Source of the DNA: Doryteuthis pealeii
Lineage: Eukaryota > Mollusca > Cephalopoda > Myopsida > Loliginidae
DNA length: 64,000 nucleotides
Direction of reading: 5' to 3'
Assembly: GCA_023376005.1 (NCBI GenBank)
Contig: CM042145.1
Location: forward strand, 56,644,480-56,708,479
Below the pieces are notes generated by a model. It saw only the letters and a list, made by a program, of their open reading frames with translations, had not been told where the DNA came from and did not search any database. Position numbers and translations under genes: made by a program. Shown here piece after piece: positions 54,067 through 63,362 of the stretch. Numbering within the stretch: position 1 is the first letter of the stretch; each line of letters begins with the position of its first letter.

Positions 54067-54331
54067 TACATATATAAAGGGCAATTGGTGTATATGTATG
54101 TATTTCCGGATGAAACTACCAAAATAAAACAATTAACGACAATATATATATATATATATATCACCGGTTCTTTTTTTGTGCAAAAAATGATGAAGATTTG
54201 ATTTATATTCGAAGATATCTAAAAATTGAAATATACATAGAAATTGTATTGAAATTCTACTTAGAAATGCCGGTCATTTGTAAATCTCAAAGTAAACAAA
54301 TCAATACACTAGGCAACGTAGCTGCTTCTGG
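54067..54331 (+). mobile_element. HelB element, first full unit of array
   Basis: Begins directly at the previous CTAG (TACATATATAAAGGGCAATT, GGTGTATATGTATG), has internal (TA)n at 54142-54160, TTTTTGTGCAAAAAATGATG, and ends GTAGCTGCTTCTGG, a CTAG changed to CTGG. Confidence 0.6.
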
Positions 54332-54337
54332 TATACA

Positions 54338-54425
54338 ATATATAGTTTCATCCGGACATACATACACACCAACTGTCCCCTATATAATATAGGGAACAGT
54401 TGGTGTGCATGTATGTCCGGATGAA
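54338..54425. repeat. Head-to-head HelB 5' ends
   Basis: TAGTTTCATCCGGACATACA, then the complement of that block after CCCTATATAATATAGGG: two HelB 5' ends facing apart with a tiny spacer, about 42 bases per arm. Confidence 0.7.
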
Positions 54426-54619
54426 ACTACGAAAATAAAGAATATATACATTAAATATTACCAGTTTTTGCTTTTTGTGCAAAAATTAAGAATATTTGAT
54501 TTATATTTACGAAGATATCTAAAATTTAAAACATACATAATAATAATATGAGTGATTAACTTACACCACCTTCTTTGCACCCCCACTCAACCCAGGTGAT
54601 GCTGGGTAGCCGTTTCTAG
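54385..54619 (+). mobile_element. HelB element, last unit of array
   Basis: 5' AACAGTTGGTGTGCATG; 3' hairpin ACCCAGGTGATGCTGGGT (six pairs), AGCCGTTT and CTAG at 54616-54619 before T. About 235 bp, no coding content. Confidence 0.7.
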
Positions 54620-55190
54620 TTTCTATATAATTCGTTTGTACATTACATCAGAAATATCCTTTATTGAATTATTCTTTACACATACACCAATTTTTGGGGG
54701 GTGAGGAATCATAAAAGAAAACACTTACTTTTTTTCTCTCTCTGTTTGCAATACACTGCAGATGTCAGTGTATTGTGTTTTCTCGATAATCACAGAGTTG
54801 AGTATGGCCAAAAGCCAACCGGAGAAAAAGTTCAATTTTGATACCTCGTTATTTGTAGAGTTGCCAGATATCTCGTATACAGAGGAAAGGTCCGAAATTT
54901 AATTATTTTGTCCTTTGTCCTGTCGGTATAAAGTTTATGAAAATGCATTCCTTCAAAGTCCTGTATCGTTATGCAAAAAATTATATTGCACATTAAGCAT
55001 TTTTTAGTTTACCGATATTCTTGAAATATTGTTATTAAGCCGAGTTCAGATTTCTCACCAGACAGCAAACATGGATTCAAACTATTTCTTCAGTAATAAT
55101 TTCCAACTTCCGGTTTTAGTTTCGTATTTTGGTACATATTCCAACTTTCCGGTTGAGTTTTTTTTTATGAAATTAATGCTGCAATGGAAA
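54620..55190. other. Non-coding stretch, no gene seen
   Basis: A 22-base inverted pair around ATACACTGCAGATGTCAGTGT at 54762; no gene. Confidence 0.45.
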
Positions 55191-55562
55191 TTTTGGATTA
55201 TTTGGATTATTCATTATCTTCATTTTCATTATTATCTGCACAACGTTTCGGCCTATGTGCCCTCCGCTCTTCTTCAGGTATTTCTTGTCGGACTCAGGAA
55301 CCGTCTTGTCGAACTCGGGAGCCTTCATGTCGTAATCGGGAGCTTTCACGGAACTTTGAACCTAACCCTTTATTTAATCCACGGGTGTAGACTGTTCTCA
55401 TTCTGTTAATCATGACCAGATACAAGTGTTAAGCTATGTTAATAATTCTATGTTACTGTCACCCTTGACCAGGATTGAACCCGTAGCCTAGAGATAACTT
55501 TCACTTAGAAATGTATTAACTCAACGCCTATATCTACTACGCCATGAGTCCAATTTTTGGAT
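55190..55562 (-). mobile_element. SINE-D, longest copy
   Basis: Minus strand: tRNA head (CATGGCGTAGTAGATATAGG, B box GGGTTCAATCCTGG at 55470-55484 complement), body, three near-repeats of CNGAGTTCGACAAGANGG type (55270-55345), then CCTGAAGAAGAGCGG, CATAGGCCGAAACGTTGTG and tail. CTGAAGA and GAAAC are in hammerhead order. Forward frames here are shadows. Confidence 0.75.
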
Positions 55563-56285
55563 AGATTTGTTATAAAACAGATGTATATTTTACAAGAACA
55601 TAAATCGGCGCAGACAATGGCTTAGTGAAAGCGAATAAGCACAATACAAAATAGATCTTCCCCCGGATTGAGGTGGGGGCAAAGTTTAGGTACCTGACAT
55701 GTATTTTCCTTGAGGAAAAAATGGTGATATTGTAAAAAGCACCTGGTATTTAAAACATTTACTATCTATAATTAAAAAAAAGGTATTTGATCGGTTGCGG
55801 TTGGCGTAATCCGTTCTTAGTTGTTACAAATGAATGTTAAAATTAAAGTAGAAATCTTTTACCAGCATTTTAGAGCGGTTAAACACGGTTGTGAATGAAA
55901 AAGAGACCCAACTTGATCAATCAGTTGCAAAGGTGTGCTGTTCCATTGACTGATAGTCTACAATTCAACACTGAAACGATCACGTCTTAAACAAAGAGTG
56001 AAGAGCTCTTCTGGGGAAAAAAGATTTCACACCTTATTTATTCTTCAGACCATGTTCCATCGAAATATCACTTCTTCACAAGTTTACAGAACAATCTTGA
56101 TAGATTAGCTCAGTAAAGATTTAAGAAAAGAATGAAATGGGGGAAACTACGTTCTCACTACTTTTAAAAAACTAAAACAATAGACACCCCCCCCCAAAAA
56201 AAAAACCTAATAAGAAACAATATTTGAATCATTGGAATGAGATTATTGTTTTCTAGATGTGAAATCAGTTGGGTTCCTATTTTAA
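55563..56285. other. Non-coding stretch, no gene seen
   Basis: Unique-looking, C/A run at 56187-56206. Confidence 0.5.
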
Positions 56286-56289
56286 CCTT

Positions 56290-56665
56290 CATTGCTATTA
56301 CTCCCAGGACTACTTTAACCTTAAACTGCATCTAATGGTGAAGTTCAAGTTCTGGAGCTCTGGCGAGTGTGGAGTGCTCCTTCATCGCCATTACTCCCAG
56401 GTTCACCTTTACCCGGAGAGATAGTACCTGTTAAAATCCCATCTATGTGTTAAATAGAAAAAAAAATGAGTTTTAAAACGTGCTTACAAAATTTGAGTTT
56501 AAAATTTTTTTTCAGTACCCATCAAGAATGAATAAAACAAAACGTCTTCGGCATAAAATAACCCAACAAGGGTTGACATGCCGTAAAATCAAACCAACTA
56601 ATCAACCAAACAATCAACTCTGACCCGGAGTGGTAGTACCTGTTAGGGTCCCATCTTGATTTTAT
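56290..56665 (-). repeat. RepA fragments
   Basis: AATGGTGAAGTTCAAGTTCT to GTTGACATGCCGTAAAATCA, plus a second internal piece (GACCCGGAGTGGTAGTACCT) at 56621-56655. Confidence 0.8.
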
Positions 56666-56809
56666 CGGAAATTATCCGTATTAGATAGGAATATTTGAAA
56701 CCATGCAACTATTTGCAAATTATTTGTATTACACAGGAATACTTGATACCATATAACTGTGTGCCAACAAATGATTATAGACAAATAAAAAAGTAACATT
56801 TTTAAAAAG

Positions 56810-57095
56810 GCAGTGGATTGATTGATTGGTTAGATATTACGGCGTGTAAACTCCTGTTGGGCTATTTTATACCGAAGACAAGTATTTAAATTGTTTTTTA
56901 AACTCATTTTTTAAACACTTAAAAAAAAAAATCATTTTTGATCTATCTAACCCATAAATGGGACCCTAACAGGTACTACGAGAGTGAACCTGGGAGTAAT
57001 GGCATTGAAGGAGTACTTCACACTCTCCAGAGCTCCAGAATTGGAATCTCACCACTAGATACAGCTTACATCTGTAGAAGTGCAGTCGAAAAAAG
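56810..57095 (+). repeat. RepA with internal deletion
   Basis: TTACGGCGTGTAAACTCCTG to CACCACTAGATACAGCTTAC, then the 3' words CTGTAGAAGTGCAGTCG. Confidence 0.8.
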
Positions 57096-57182
57096 ATAAT
57101 TGAATATTGCTAATGTAGTTATCATTGCAATTAAATATTTACAAATGAATCAAATTAGGGGAATCTATATATATTGGAGATT

Positions 57183-57325
57183 TTATTTACCCATAGCTGG
57201 AGGGAGGATAATTAGATTTATACTTTTCTCACGAGTATGAGCTCTATAGGAAATGCAAACTGCCTCGACCAAGATTTGAACTCATAACGCCGAGTATTTC
57301 CTTTGACGATAAACATTACACCACG
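57183..57325 (-). mobile_element. SINE-T2 fragment
   Basis: TTTACCCATAGCTGGAGGGA, GGAAATGCAAACTGCCTCG, AAGATTTGAACTCATAACG, AACATTACACCACG. Confidence 0.65.
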
Positions 57326-57405
57326 CAGATCCTACTGAATAGCGAGTTCGATCCTCGCTAGATGCTCCATAATTGAGACCTTGTGTCACACCCTACCCGC
57401 GAATT
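57320..57405 (+). mobile_element. SINE-J fragment
   Basis: CTACTGAATAGCGAGTTCGA, TCCTCGCTAGATGCTCC, GAGACCTTGTGTCACACCC; the B-box-like GAGTTCGATCCTCG is intact. Confidence 0.6.
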
Positions 57406-57890
57406 ATGAGATATGATAAAATGGCGACTATTATCATTGGAGAATGAAGATCGGTTCGAAAGTCTTTAAGAAGAAAAGTTTCAGAAAGAAGAAACGGTGC
57501 AAAACAAAAGAATATGAGAAGAAAGCAAAATGGTGGAATTACAAAGAGGTGTTGGAAAAGTGAAGAAGTCATGTGATCTTAGCTTCCGGCAACAGAAAAG
57601 GCGCGAACAAATAAGTACCAATCTCTTTTTTTAGTTATCTTTGACTGATTTATTAAATTTTCAGTGTCATTATTAATAAGAATATGTTTTCTGATGAAAA
57701 CGAAATGTTTGACCCGACGGCAAATCGACCTCCTTGATGCTCAAGTCATAAAAAGAAAAGAATGAAAAAGTTATAATATTAGTGTTCACTTTGGAGAAGA
57801 TTGCAAAGAAGAAAGAGATGATTAAGTAACGGGGTGGAGGTTGGGGGGTGAATAAGACACACACACACACACACAAAGAAAAATAGAGAA
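57406..57890. other. Non-coding stretch, no gene seen
   Basis: Unique-looking with a CACACA run at 57858-57875. Confidence 0.5.
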
Positions 57891-57902
57891 ATAGATGGAT
57901 GA

Positions 57903-58560
57903 ATATGTTTTTTTTCTCTTGGCTTGGTTTCTTTCTAGATTTCTTGCTTCTTTCTTTCTATCTTTCTGTTATTCTTTTCTTTCTTTCTTTTCTTTTTCTT
58001 TCTTTCTTTCTTTCTTTCTTTTTTCTTTCTTTCTTTTATCTCAGTTTATTCGTTATTCTTTTTTCTTTCTTTCTTTTTTCTTTTAAACCAGTTCATTCGT
58101 TATCCTTCTTTCTTTCTTTTTATCTTTCGTTCAATCGTTTATTCTTTTTCAAAAATTTTCTCTTTCTTCCTTTCTTTTTTCCTTTCTTTCGTTCGTTCTT
58201 TCTCAGCCATTTTCTCTTTCTTCCTTCCTTTCCTTCTTTCTTTCTTTTTTTCTTTTCTCCCAGTTCGTTCGTAATCCTTTTTTCTTTCTTTCTTTCTTTC
58301 TTTCTTACAACTATAACAGAGCTACCCAGAACTATTGAACAAAATATACGATGGAATACAACACTTTCTTCGTTTATTTTATCCTTGTTTTTTTTTTTTT
58401 TGTATTCTTCCTTCTTTCCTTCTTTCTTTTCTTCTTTCTTTCCTTCTTTGTTTTTTTTAAATTTCTTTTATCCTTTATTCTTTCTTTCTCTATTTTATCA
58501 TCATTTATTTATTTTATCATTGTTTCATTGCATTTTTTTCTTTGTTTTTATTACTCTTGT
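57903..58560. repeat. Polypyrimidine (CTTT)n tract
   Basis: About 650 bases of T and C, (CTTT) predominant, broken by TCGTTCGTT-like words and a short mixed patch at 58308-58360. The 230-codon F/S/L frame is composition only. Confidence 0.9.
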
Positions 58561-58564
58561 TACT

Positions 58565-58680
58565 CGCCGAGGGCGTCCCATCGTGATGTAATGTTTAGCA
58601 AGTTAGTCTCACAGACCCATTACTACTGAATAGCGAGTTTGATCCTCGCCTGATGCCCCATACTTGCGATCATTTTTCAC
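58565..58680 (+). mobile_element. SINE-J, best copy
   Basis: tRNA-like head CGTGATGTAATGTTTAGCAA, B box GAGTTTGATCCTCGCC, body GATGCCCCATACTTGCGATC; broken off by the LTR that follows. Confidence 0.6.
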
Positions 58681-58687
58681 ATTTATT

Positions 58688-59060
58688 TGTGGCGAACGTA
58701 TCTGTTCATGGGCATCTACATCTGTGGGGATTAAAATTTAAACAAATAAAAAAGAATAAATAGATAAAACAACAAATTCCCATGGGGCTTTGACCGGAAG
58801 AACCCTTTGCGCATGTCCGACAAAAAGGACTAACTCCCTACCTCAAAAAGGATACCTCGGTCATTTTGAACTGAGGCCGCAACTGGGTGTGGTCGTTTCC
58901 TAACCAGGGGACATGTTCCCTCGCTACAAACGACTATGCCCCGTTCAATAAAGCCTAAGTTATAAAACTACCTCTTGCCTTTGTCTCTTTCCTCTTTCGT
59001 TCCTTTTCGTTCCTTAAATTCCATTTCAGCTTACCAGCCCACAAGAAGAAAGAACCAACA
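58688..59060. mobile_element. Solo LTR
   Basis: 373 bp from TGTGGCGAACG to AGAACCAACA, flanked by TTTATT at 58682-58687 and 59061-59066. Contains AATAAA near 58950 and is richer in G+C than its surroundings. The 6-base duplication is simple, so moderately sure. Confidence 0.55.
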
Positions 59061-59114
59061 TTTATTGGAGATAAGATACAAAGACGAACAGAACCAAAAA
59101 CTTATTCCTATACA

Positions 59115-59211
59115 TCTATCTATCTCATTTTGTTCATATGCATCTATCTATCTATCTATCTATCTATCCGAGTCTGTCCATATGCGTCTATCCCAGTCTG
59201 TTCATATCTGT

Positions 59212-59248
<37 letters not shown>
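59115..59248. repeat. (CTAT)n, (CA)n, (TA)n and (GT)n microsatellites
   Basis: CTAT units at 59143-59168, then CACACA, TATATA and GTGTGT in sequence; the last three form a palindrome. Confidence 0.9.
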
Positions 59249-59254
<6 letters not shown>

Positions 59255-59263
<9 letters not shown>

Positions 59264-59400
59264 TAAGAGAAAGGAAATGAATCCGACGGTATAAGTATAG
59301 ATAAAAGGATATGAAAACACACAATGTTATGAAAATGAATATGATATAAGATATTTTCATTTTAACAGCATTGTGTGTTTTCATATCCTTTTATCTCTCT
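59255..59400. mobile_element. Fold-back element
   Basis: AGATAAAAGGATATGAAAAC with ACACAATGTTATGAAAATGA pair with the complement ending CATATCCTTTTATCT. Arms about 45 bases. The outer left flank GAAATGAATCCGACGG recurs, complemented, at 70-100 of this window. Confidence 0.75.
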
Positions 59401-59405
59401 CTCAT

Positions 59406-59422
<17 letters not shown>

Positions 59423-59487
<65 letters not shown>
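59423..59487. repeat. Long (TA)n microsatellite
   Basis: About 32 TA units after CT units, ending at the truncated PLE. Confidence 0.95.
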
Positions 59488-59489
<2 letters not shown>

Positions 59490-59845
59490 AAACCAATGTA
59501 GTGTATAAATTTTCTTGTCCATTTCAAGAGTGCCGCACAGAAAATAAATAAAATATTAATACCGACATTGGTCACACTACCACAACACTCTTCCGTCGTT
59601 TTACATACCACCTCTCTGATACTAGCGCTATGAAACAACATATAATTACACAGCATATAGACAAATTCACATCCTCTAACATAAGAAAAATACTCACTGA
59701 AAATACTAAAATCCTTTATAGAAATAGCAATAAAAAACACCTACAAATTCTTGAGGCAATTTGTATACAAAACCCCAACAAACCTAACATTAATAAAATA
59801 GCATTTAACACCGGCAATAATATATTAAACATTTTCAATAACTAA
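59488..59845 (+). pseudogene. Penelope-like element GIY-YIG endonuclease remnant
   Basis: In one frame from about 59498: VVYKFSCPFQEC, a stop (TAA near 59549), then DIGHTTTTLFRR, TYHLSDTSAMKQH and, at the end, HLQILEAICIQ, NKPNINKIAFNT, NILNIF and stop at 59845. These are typical of the C-terminal GIY-YIG endonuclease of Penelope-like retroelements: the Cys-bearing linker, the (Y)IG..T..L.RR strand-helix and the late Glu of ILEA. The first GIY Tyr is not preserved and the reverse transcriptase is gone, so this is a 5'-truncated dead copy. The truncation point lies at a (TA)n tract. A hammerhead-like motif sits 113 bases downstream. Confidence 0.8.
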
Positions 59846-59954
59846 CACACTATTATTAGCAACCCTCAAAAATATAATAATAGACTCTCCTTTGAATAAA
59901 CAATAAATACATGAATGAATAAGTTCAAATGGAAGAAAACACTACAACCTACAA

Positions 59955-59995
59955 TCCCCCGATGACGACCAACGAAATGGTCGAAAGCGCTAGGG
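59955..59995 (+). ncRNA. Hammerhead-ribozyme-like motif in PLE 3' UTR
   Basis: CCGATGA, then CGACC-AACGAAAT-GGTCG, then AAAGC. Compared with the hammerhead core (CTGATGA, helix II, GAAA) one core base differs and helix II slides by one pair. Position after a PLE endonuclease is where such motifs are known. Activity is unlikely without intact core. Confidence 0.45.
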
Positions 59996-59999
59996 TAAA

Positions 60000-60567
60000 A
60001 AGTATGGGACAGCTCCTCTACCAACTGGATCCCAATCTACGAAAAACCACTTGAAGACTAGAAAGAATACAAATAAAGAAAAAAGATCGTTAAGAAGAAA
60101 TATTCAGTGGTCTTAAATAATACCTGCTTAGACAATAACTTGCTGCCAAAATACACAACATATATGTATGGGGGGGGGAGGGGGCGTACGTATTTAAATG
60201 CGTAGGAAGAGGATGATTATTTTATCAGTGGTGTGTTTAGTCAGATAACTAAACATCGTCTGGATTGCTACTTGCACAAAATAAATAAATATATAAGTAG
60301 AAAAACAACACTGAAACAGTTCATGTGAAATATATACAATTGGAAAAAAAAAACTGTTTTTGTATTCTCCTTGGCAACATTAGGTCACCTTGCAGCGGTG
60401 TGTGTGTGTGTGTGGGGGGGGCGATGTACAGAGGACTTTTTCAATTAATTTTGTTCTGTTGGTCAGTTCTTCTGACTTGTCCAAACTTAAACTTTTGCTG
60501 CCCTGACAAACATTGTCCAGCGTTAGTGTTTGTAGATATACCGTGTCCAGTACCGTTTGGGCTAAAG

Positions 60568-60568
<1 letters not shown>
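60000..60568. other. PLE 3' remainder then non-coding
   Basis: The PLE 3' region probably continues to about 60060 (GGGACAGCTCCTCTACCAAC). G runs at 60170-60185 and 60413-60421; the frames here owe their length to GA repeats. Confidence 0.45.

Positions 60569-60569
<1 letters not shown>

Positions 60570-60638
<69 letters not shown>
60570..60638. repeat. (GA)n microsatellite
   Basis: About 34 GA units. Confidence 0.95.
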
Positions 60639-60964
60639 ACAGGTATGGGATCAGAAATCGAATCGGGGGCGATAGGATAGAAATCCGGTTGAGGAATGTG
60701 GTAAAGGGAACAAAGAAAATCTATTCCTTTTGTATTTGGCGGGAAAGGAGTTGTTGTCGATAGGAAAAGGCGATCGATGATGACCGGATGTAAATAACGG
60801 GGTGGGGGTGGGGGCAGTAAAACTAACGACCGGTTGAATGGAGAGACATAACGGGATAAAAAAAGAAAGAAACGGAGACAGTCAGAAAGAAAGAAAAAGG
60901 AAGACAAAAAAAAAAAAAAGACAGAAAGTAAAGATAAAAAAAAGAGAAAGAAAACAAAGTATTG
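60639..60964. other. Non-coding stretch, no gene seen
   Basis: Purine-rich toward the end; K/R-rich frame is compositional. Confidence 0.5.
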
Positions 60965-61465
60965 TAATGATACTAGAGTTGGTGTTCCTAAATTTTCCGT
61001 TCGTTATCATCCTGCAACACCCGTTGGTTAAAAATAAGACCGTCCAAATTGTTAAAGATGAAACGCAAAAATGTAAATTCAGATGGTGTCGCTTAATTGC
61101 AGATTTCTTATTTGTTCCATTTTATTTCACCCAATTCTAAAAATGAAACATTCTAAATCTGAGAATTTTGTTCTTATGTCGTCCCGGCCTCCTGCTTTAA
61201 TTTACGATATGTTTTAGCGAGCCGGCATCATGCGAATTTCCGGCCCAACTTAGATATATTCTCAGTCGTGTTTTTGTTATTTTTTTGTGGTCAAATCAAT
61301 GTAAATATTTTATAACTCCCCTTTTAAGAAAGAGTGAGAAAGAGAGTTAAATCAAGATTATTATATTTTTACAAATTGAATAATTCGCAATAGCTCTTAA
61401 GTAAACATACCAAGCGTTGTAATAAACAAATTATCATACTGTGGTATACCCACAGGTCCTGCTAG
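60965..61465 (+). mobile_element. HelA Helitron, upstream of tandem junction
   Basis: GTTATCATCCTGCAACACCC, AGACCGTCCAAATTGTTAAA; unusual middle (61140-61320, CGGCCTCCTGCTTTAATTTA) not seen in other copies; 3' end CTGTGGTATACCCACAG, GTCCTG, CTAG at 61462-61465. Confidence 0.8.
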
Positions 61466-61820
61466 TCTATATATTAATACTCTTGTTCCTTAATCTTCTG
61501 ATCGTTATCATCTTGCAACACCCTCAGGTTAATAGTGAGACCGTCCAAATCGTCCAAGATGAAATGCAAAAATGTAAATCCTGATTATCAGATGTTGCTT
61601 ATCTACCAAATTATTATTTCTTATGAATGTCGTTACCTCAGTTAAATAATGGACCATTCCGTTTTTATCATAAAGGAAGGAAAAGGACATGCTACAAAGA
61701 AAAGATATAATAAGAAAGAAAGAAAGATAGTAGGGGAAAGATAGAGAGAGGGGGTGGGAACACAGAAGTGATAAAGCTAATCTGTTTCAATCGAATACAA
61801 TGAAAAAAGGAAAGAAAGAA
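61466..61820 (+). mobile_element. HelA Helitron, downstream of tandem junction
   Basis: TCTATATATTAATACTC begins at the base after the previous CTAG. Runs through TTACCTCAGTTAAATAATGG and GTTTCAATCGAATACAATG, then ends abruptly in purines at about 61825. Confidence 0.8.
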
Positions 61821-61825
61821 AAAGA

Positions 61826-61981
61826 GTGCGAATAAGAATTCGGTGGATAATCAACACCAGATAATCAGGATTTACGTTTTTGAATTTCATCTTGGATTGA
61901 TTTGGATGGTCTCATTAACCAGATGGTGTTGCAAGATGATAACAGTCGCACAATTAAAGAACACGATCATTAATATATAGA
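61826..61981 (-). mobile_element. HelA 5' block, inverted
   Basis: AATAAGAATTCGGTGGATAA to CATTAATATATAGA: a minus-strand HelA 5' end joined to the preceding plus-strand element, so 61466-61981 has two inverted 5' ends and no 3' end. Confidence 0.75.
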
Positions 61982-62164
61982 TGGAATTCATTTTTTAAAA
62001 ATCAATGGCTGCTCCTGTTTCTTTTCGTTTTGTCTGAATTTGAACTTTACAAATTTACTTCTCATGTGTTGGCTGACGCCATATTTTTTTCGGCCTACAA
62101 ATTAGGTCTTCAAAATTCGATTTATACTCGAGTAAATGTGGTAGGTCAAATATGGTTGAAGCAA

Positions 62165-62190
62165 AACTAAGAGAAGAGACGAGAAGAGAG

Positions 62191-62256
<66 letters not shown>

Positions 62257-62557
62257 GGGGGGAATGTTGGGAGAGTAATAAAGTAGATAACGAGAGAAAG
62301 AAAGAAATAGAAATAGGAGTAAAAGAAAATAGATGAGGGGGAAAAGAAAGAAGAAAAACTGAATGATGAAAAGAAAGGAAAGTAAAAGAAGAAAGAATTA
62401 AAAAAAATAAAATAGAAGAAGAAAAAGAAAGAAAGAAAAAATAATAATGTAAAGAAAGAAAGAAAGAAAGAAAGACTGAATGACGGGAAAAAAAGATAAA
62501 ATGGATAATAGAAGAGGGAGAAGTGAGTTGAAAAAGAAAAAAGAAAAATTATAATGT

Positions 62558-62598
<41 letters not shown>

Positions 62599-62762
62599 AA
62601 AGGTAAAAGTACAAAAAATATAACCGAATTACGAAACTCAAAAAAGTAAAGGGTTAAAAAAATATATAAAAAGAAAAGAAGGAATAAATATGAAAATGAA
62701 AGAAAATGAGAATCGAATTGGTGAGAAAAATTAAAAGAATAAAATAATGGAGACAGTATTAA

Positions 62763-62819
<57 letters not shown>

Positions 62820-62933
62820 CGGAGAAAAAGAGAAGGATAATGAGTGGAGAAGGAGGACAAAGAAGTGAGACAGACAATGAGAGCGAGCGAGCGCGAGCGA
62901 GCGAGCGAGCGCGAGCGAGCGAGCGAGCGAGCG

Positions 62934-62999
<66 letters not shown>
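62165..62999. repeat. 0.8 kb polypurine tract
   Basis: (GA)n, (GAAA)n at 62455-62475 and 62560-62600, (GA)n at 62766-62813, a (GCGA)n island at 62881-62938 and (GA)n to 62995. The 327-codon minus frame (L/S/F-rich) is composition only. Confidence 0.9.
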
Positions 63000-63000
<1 letters not shown>

Positions 63001-63314
63001 AGTGGAAATGAACTAAAAAAACAAACGAAAATTTTCAATAAAAAAAGGTTAGAGATAAAAAAAATTATTAAAAAAACCCCAAAAGGTTAAAAATGTTGAT
63101 GTATTGAGGAAAAACCAAAGCAAAAATGTTTGAAACGATACCTAGTTACTCAGAGTGCTTGCAATGAAGCGAATTTTGTGAAAGCAATCTGAAATTTTAG
63201 CAGGGAACACGAAGAGAAAAGAAGTCCACGACAAAACAGAGCGTTGTCAATCCAAGAGATAAAAAGAGAATTCTTTGATAACTTAGGAACCTTATCAACG
63301 CCATTTTCAATATG

Positions 63315-63362
<48 letters not shown>

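Noticed and set aside
57899..58591. 230-codon plus-strand frame with apparent hydrophobic segments
   Set aside because: Product of (CTTT)n; the F/S/L composition mimics membrane helices.
62055..63038. 327-codon minus-strand open frame
   Set aside because: Translated purine tract: leucine, serine and phenylalanine runs only, no domain, follows the (GA)n/(GAAA)n repeats.
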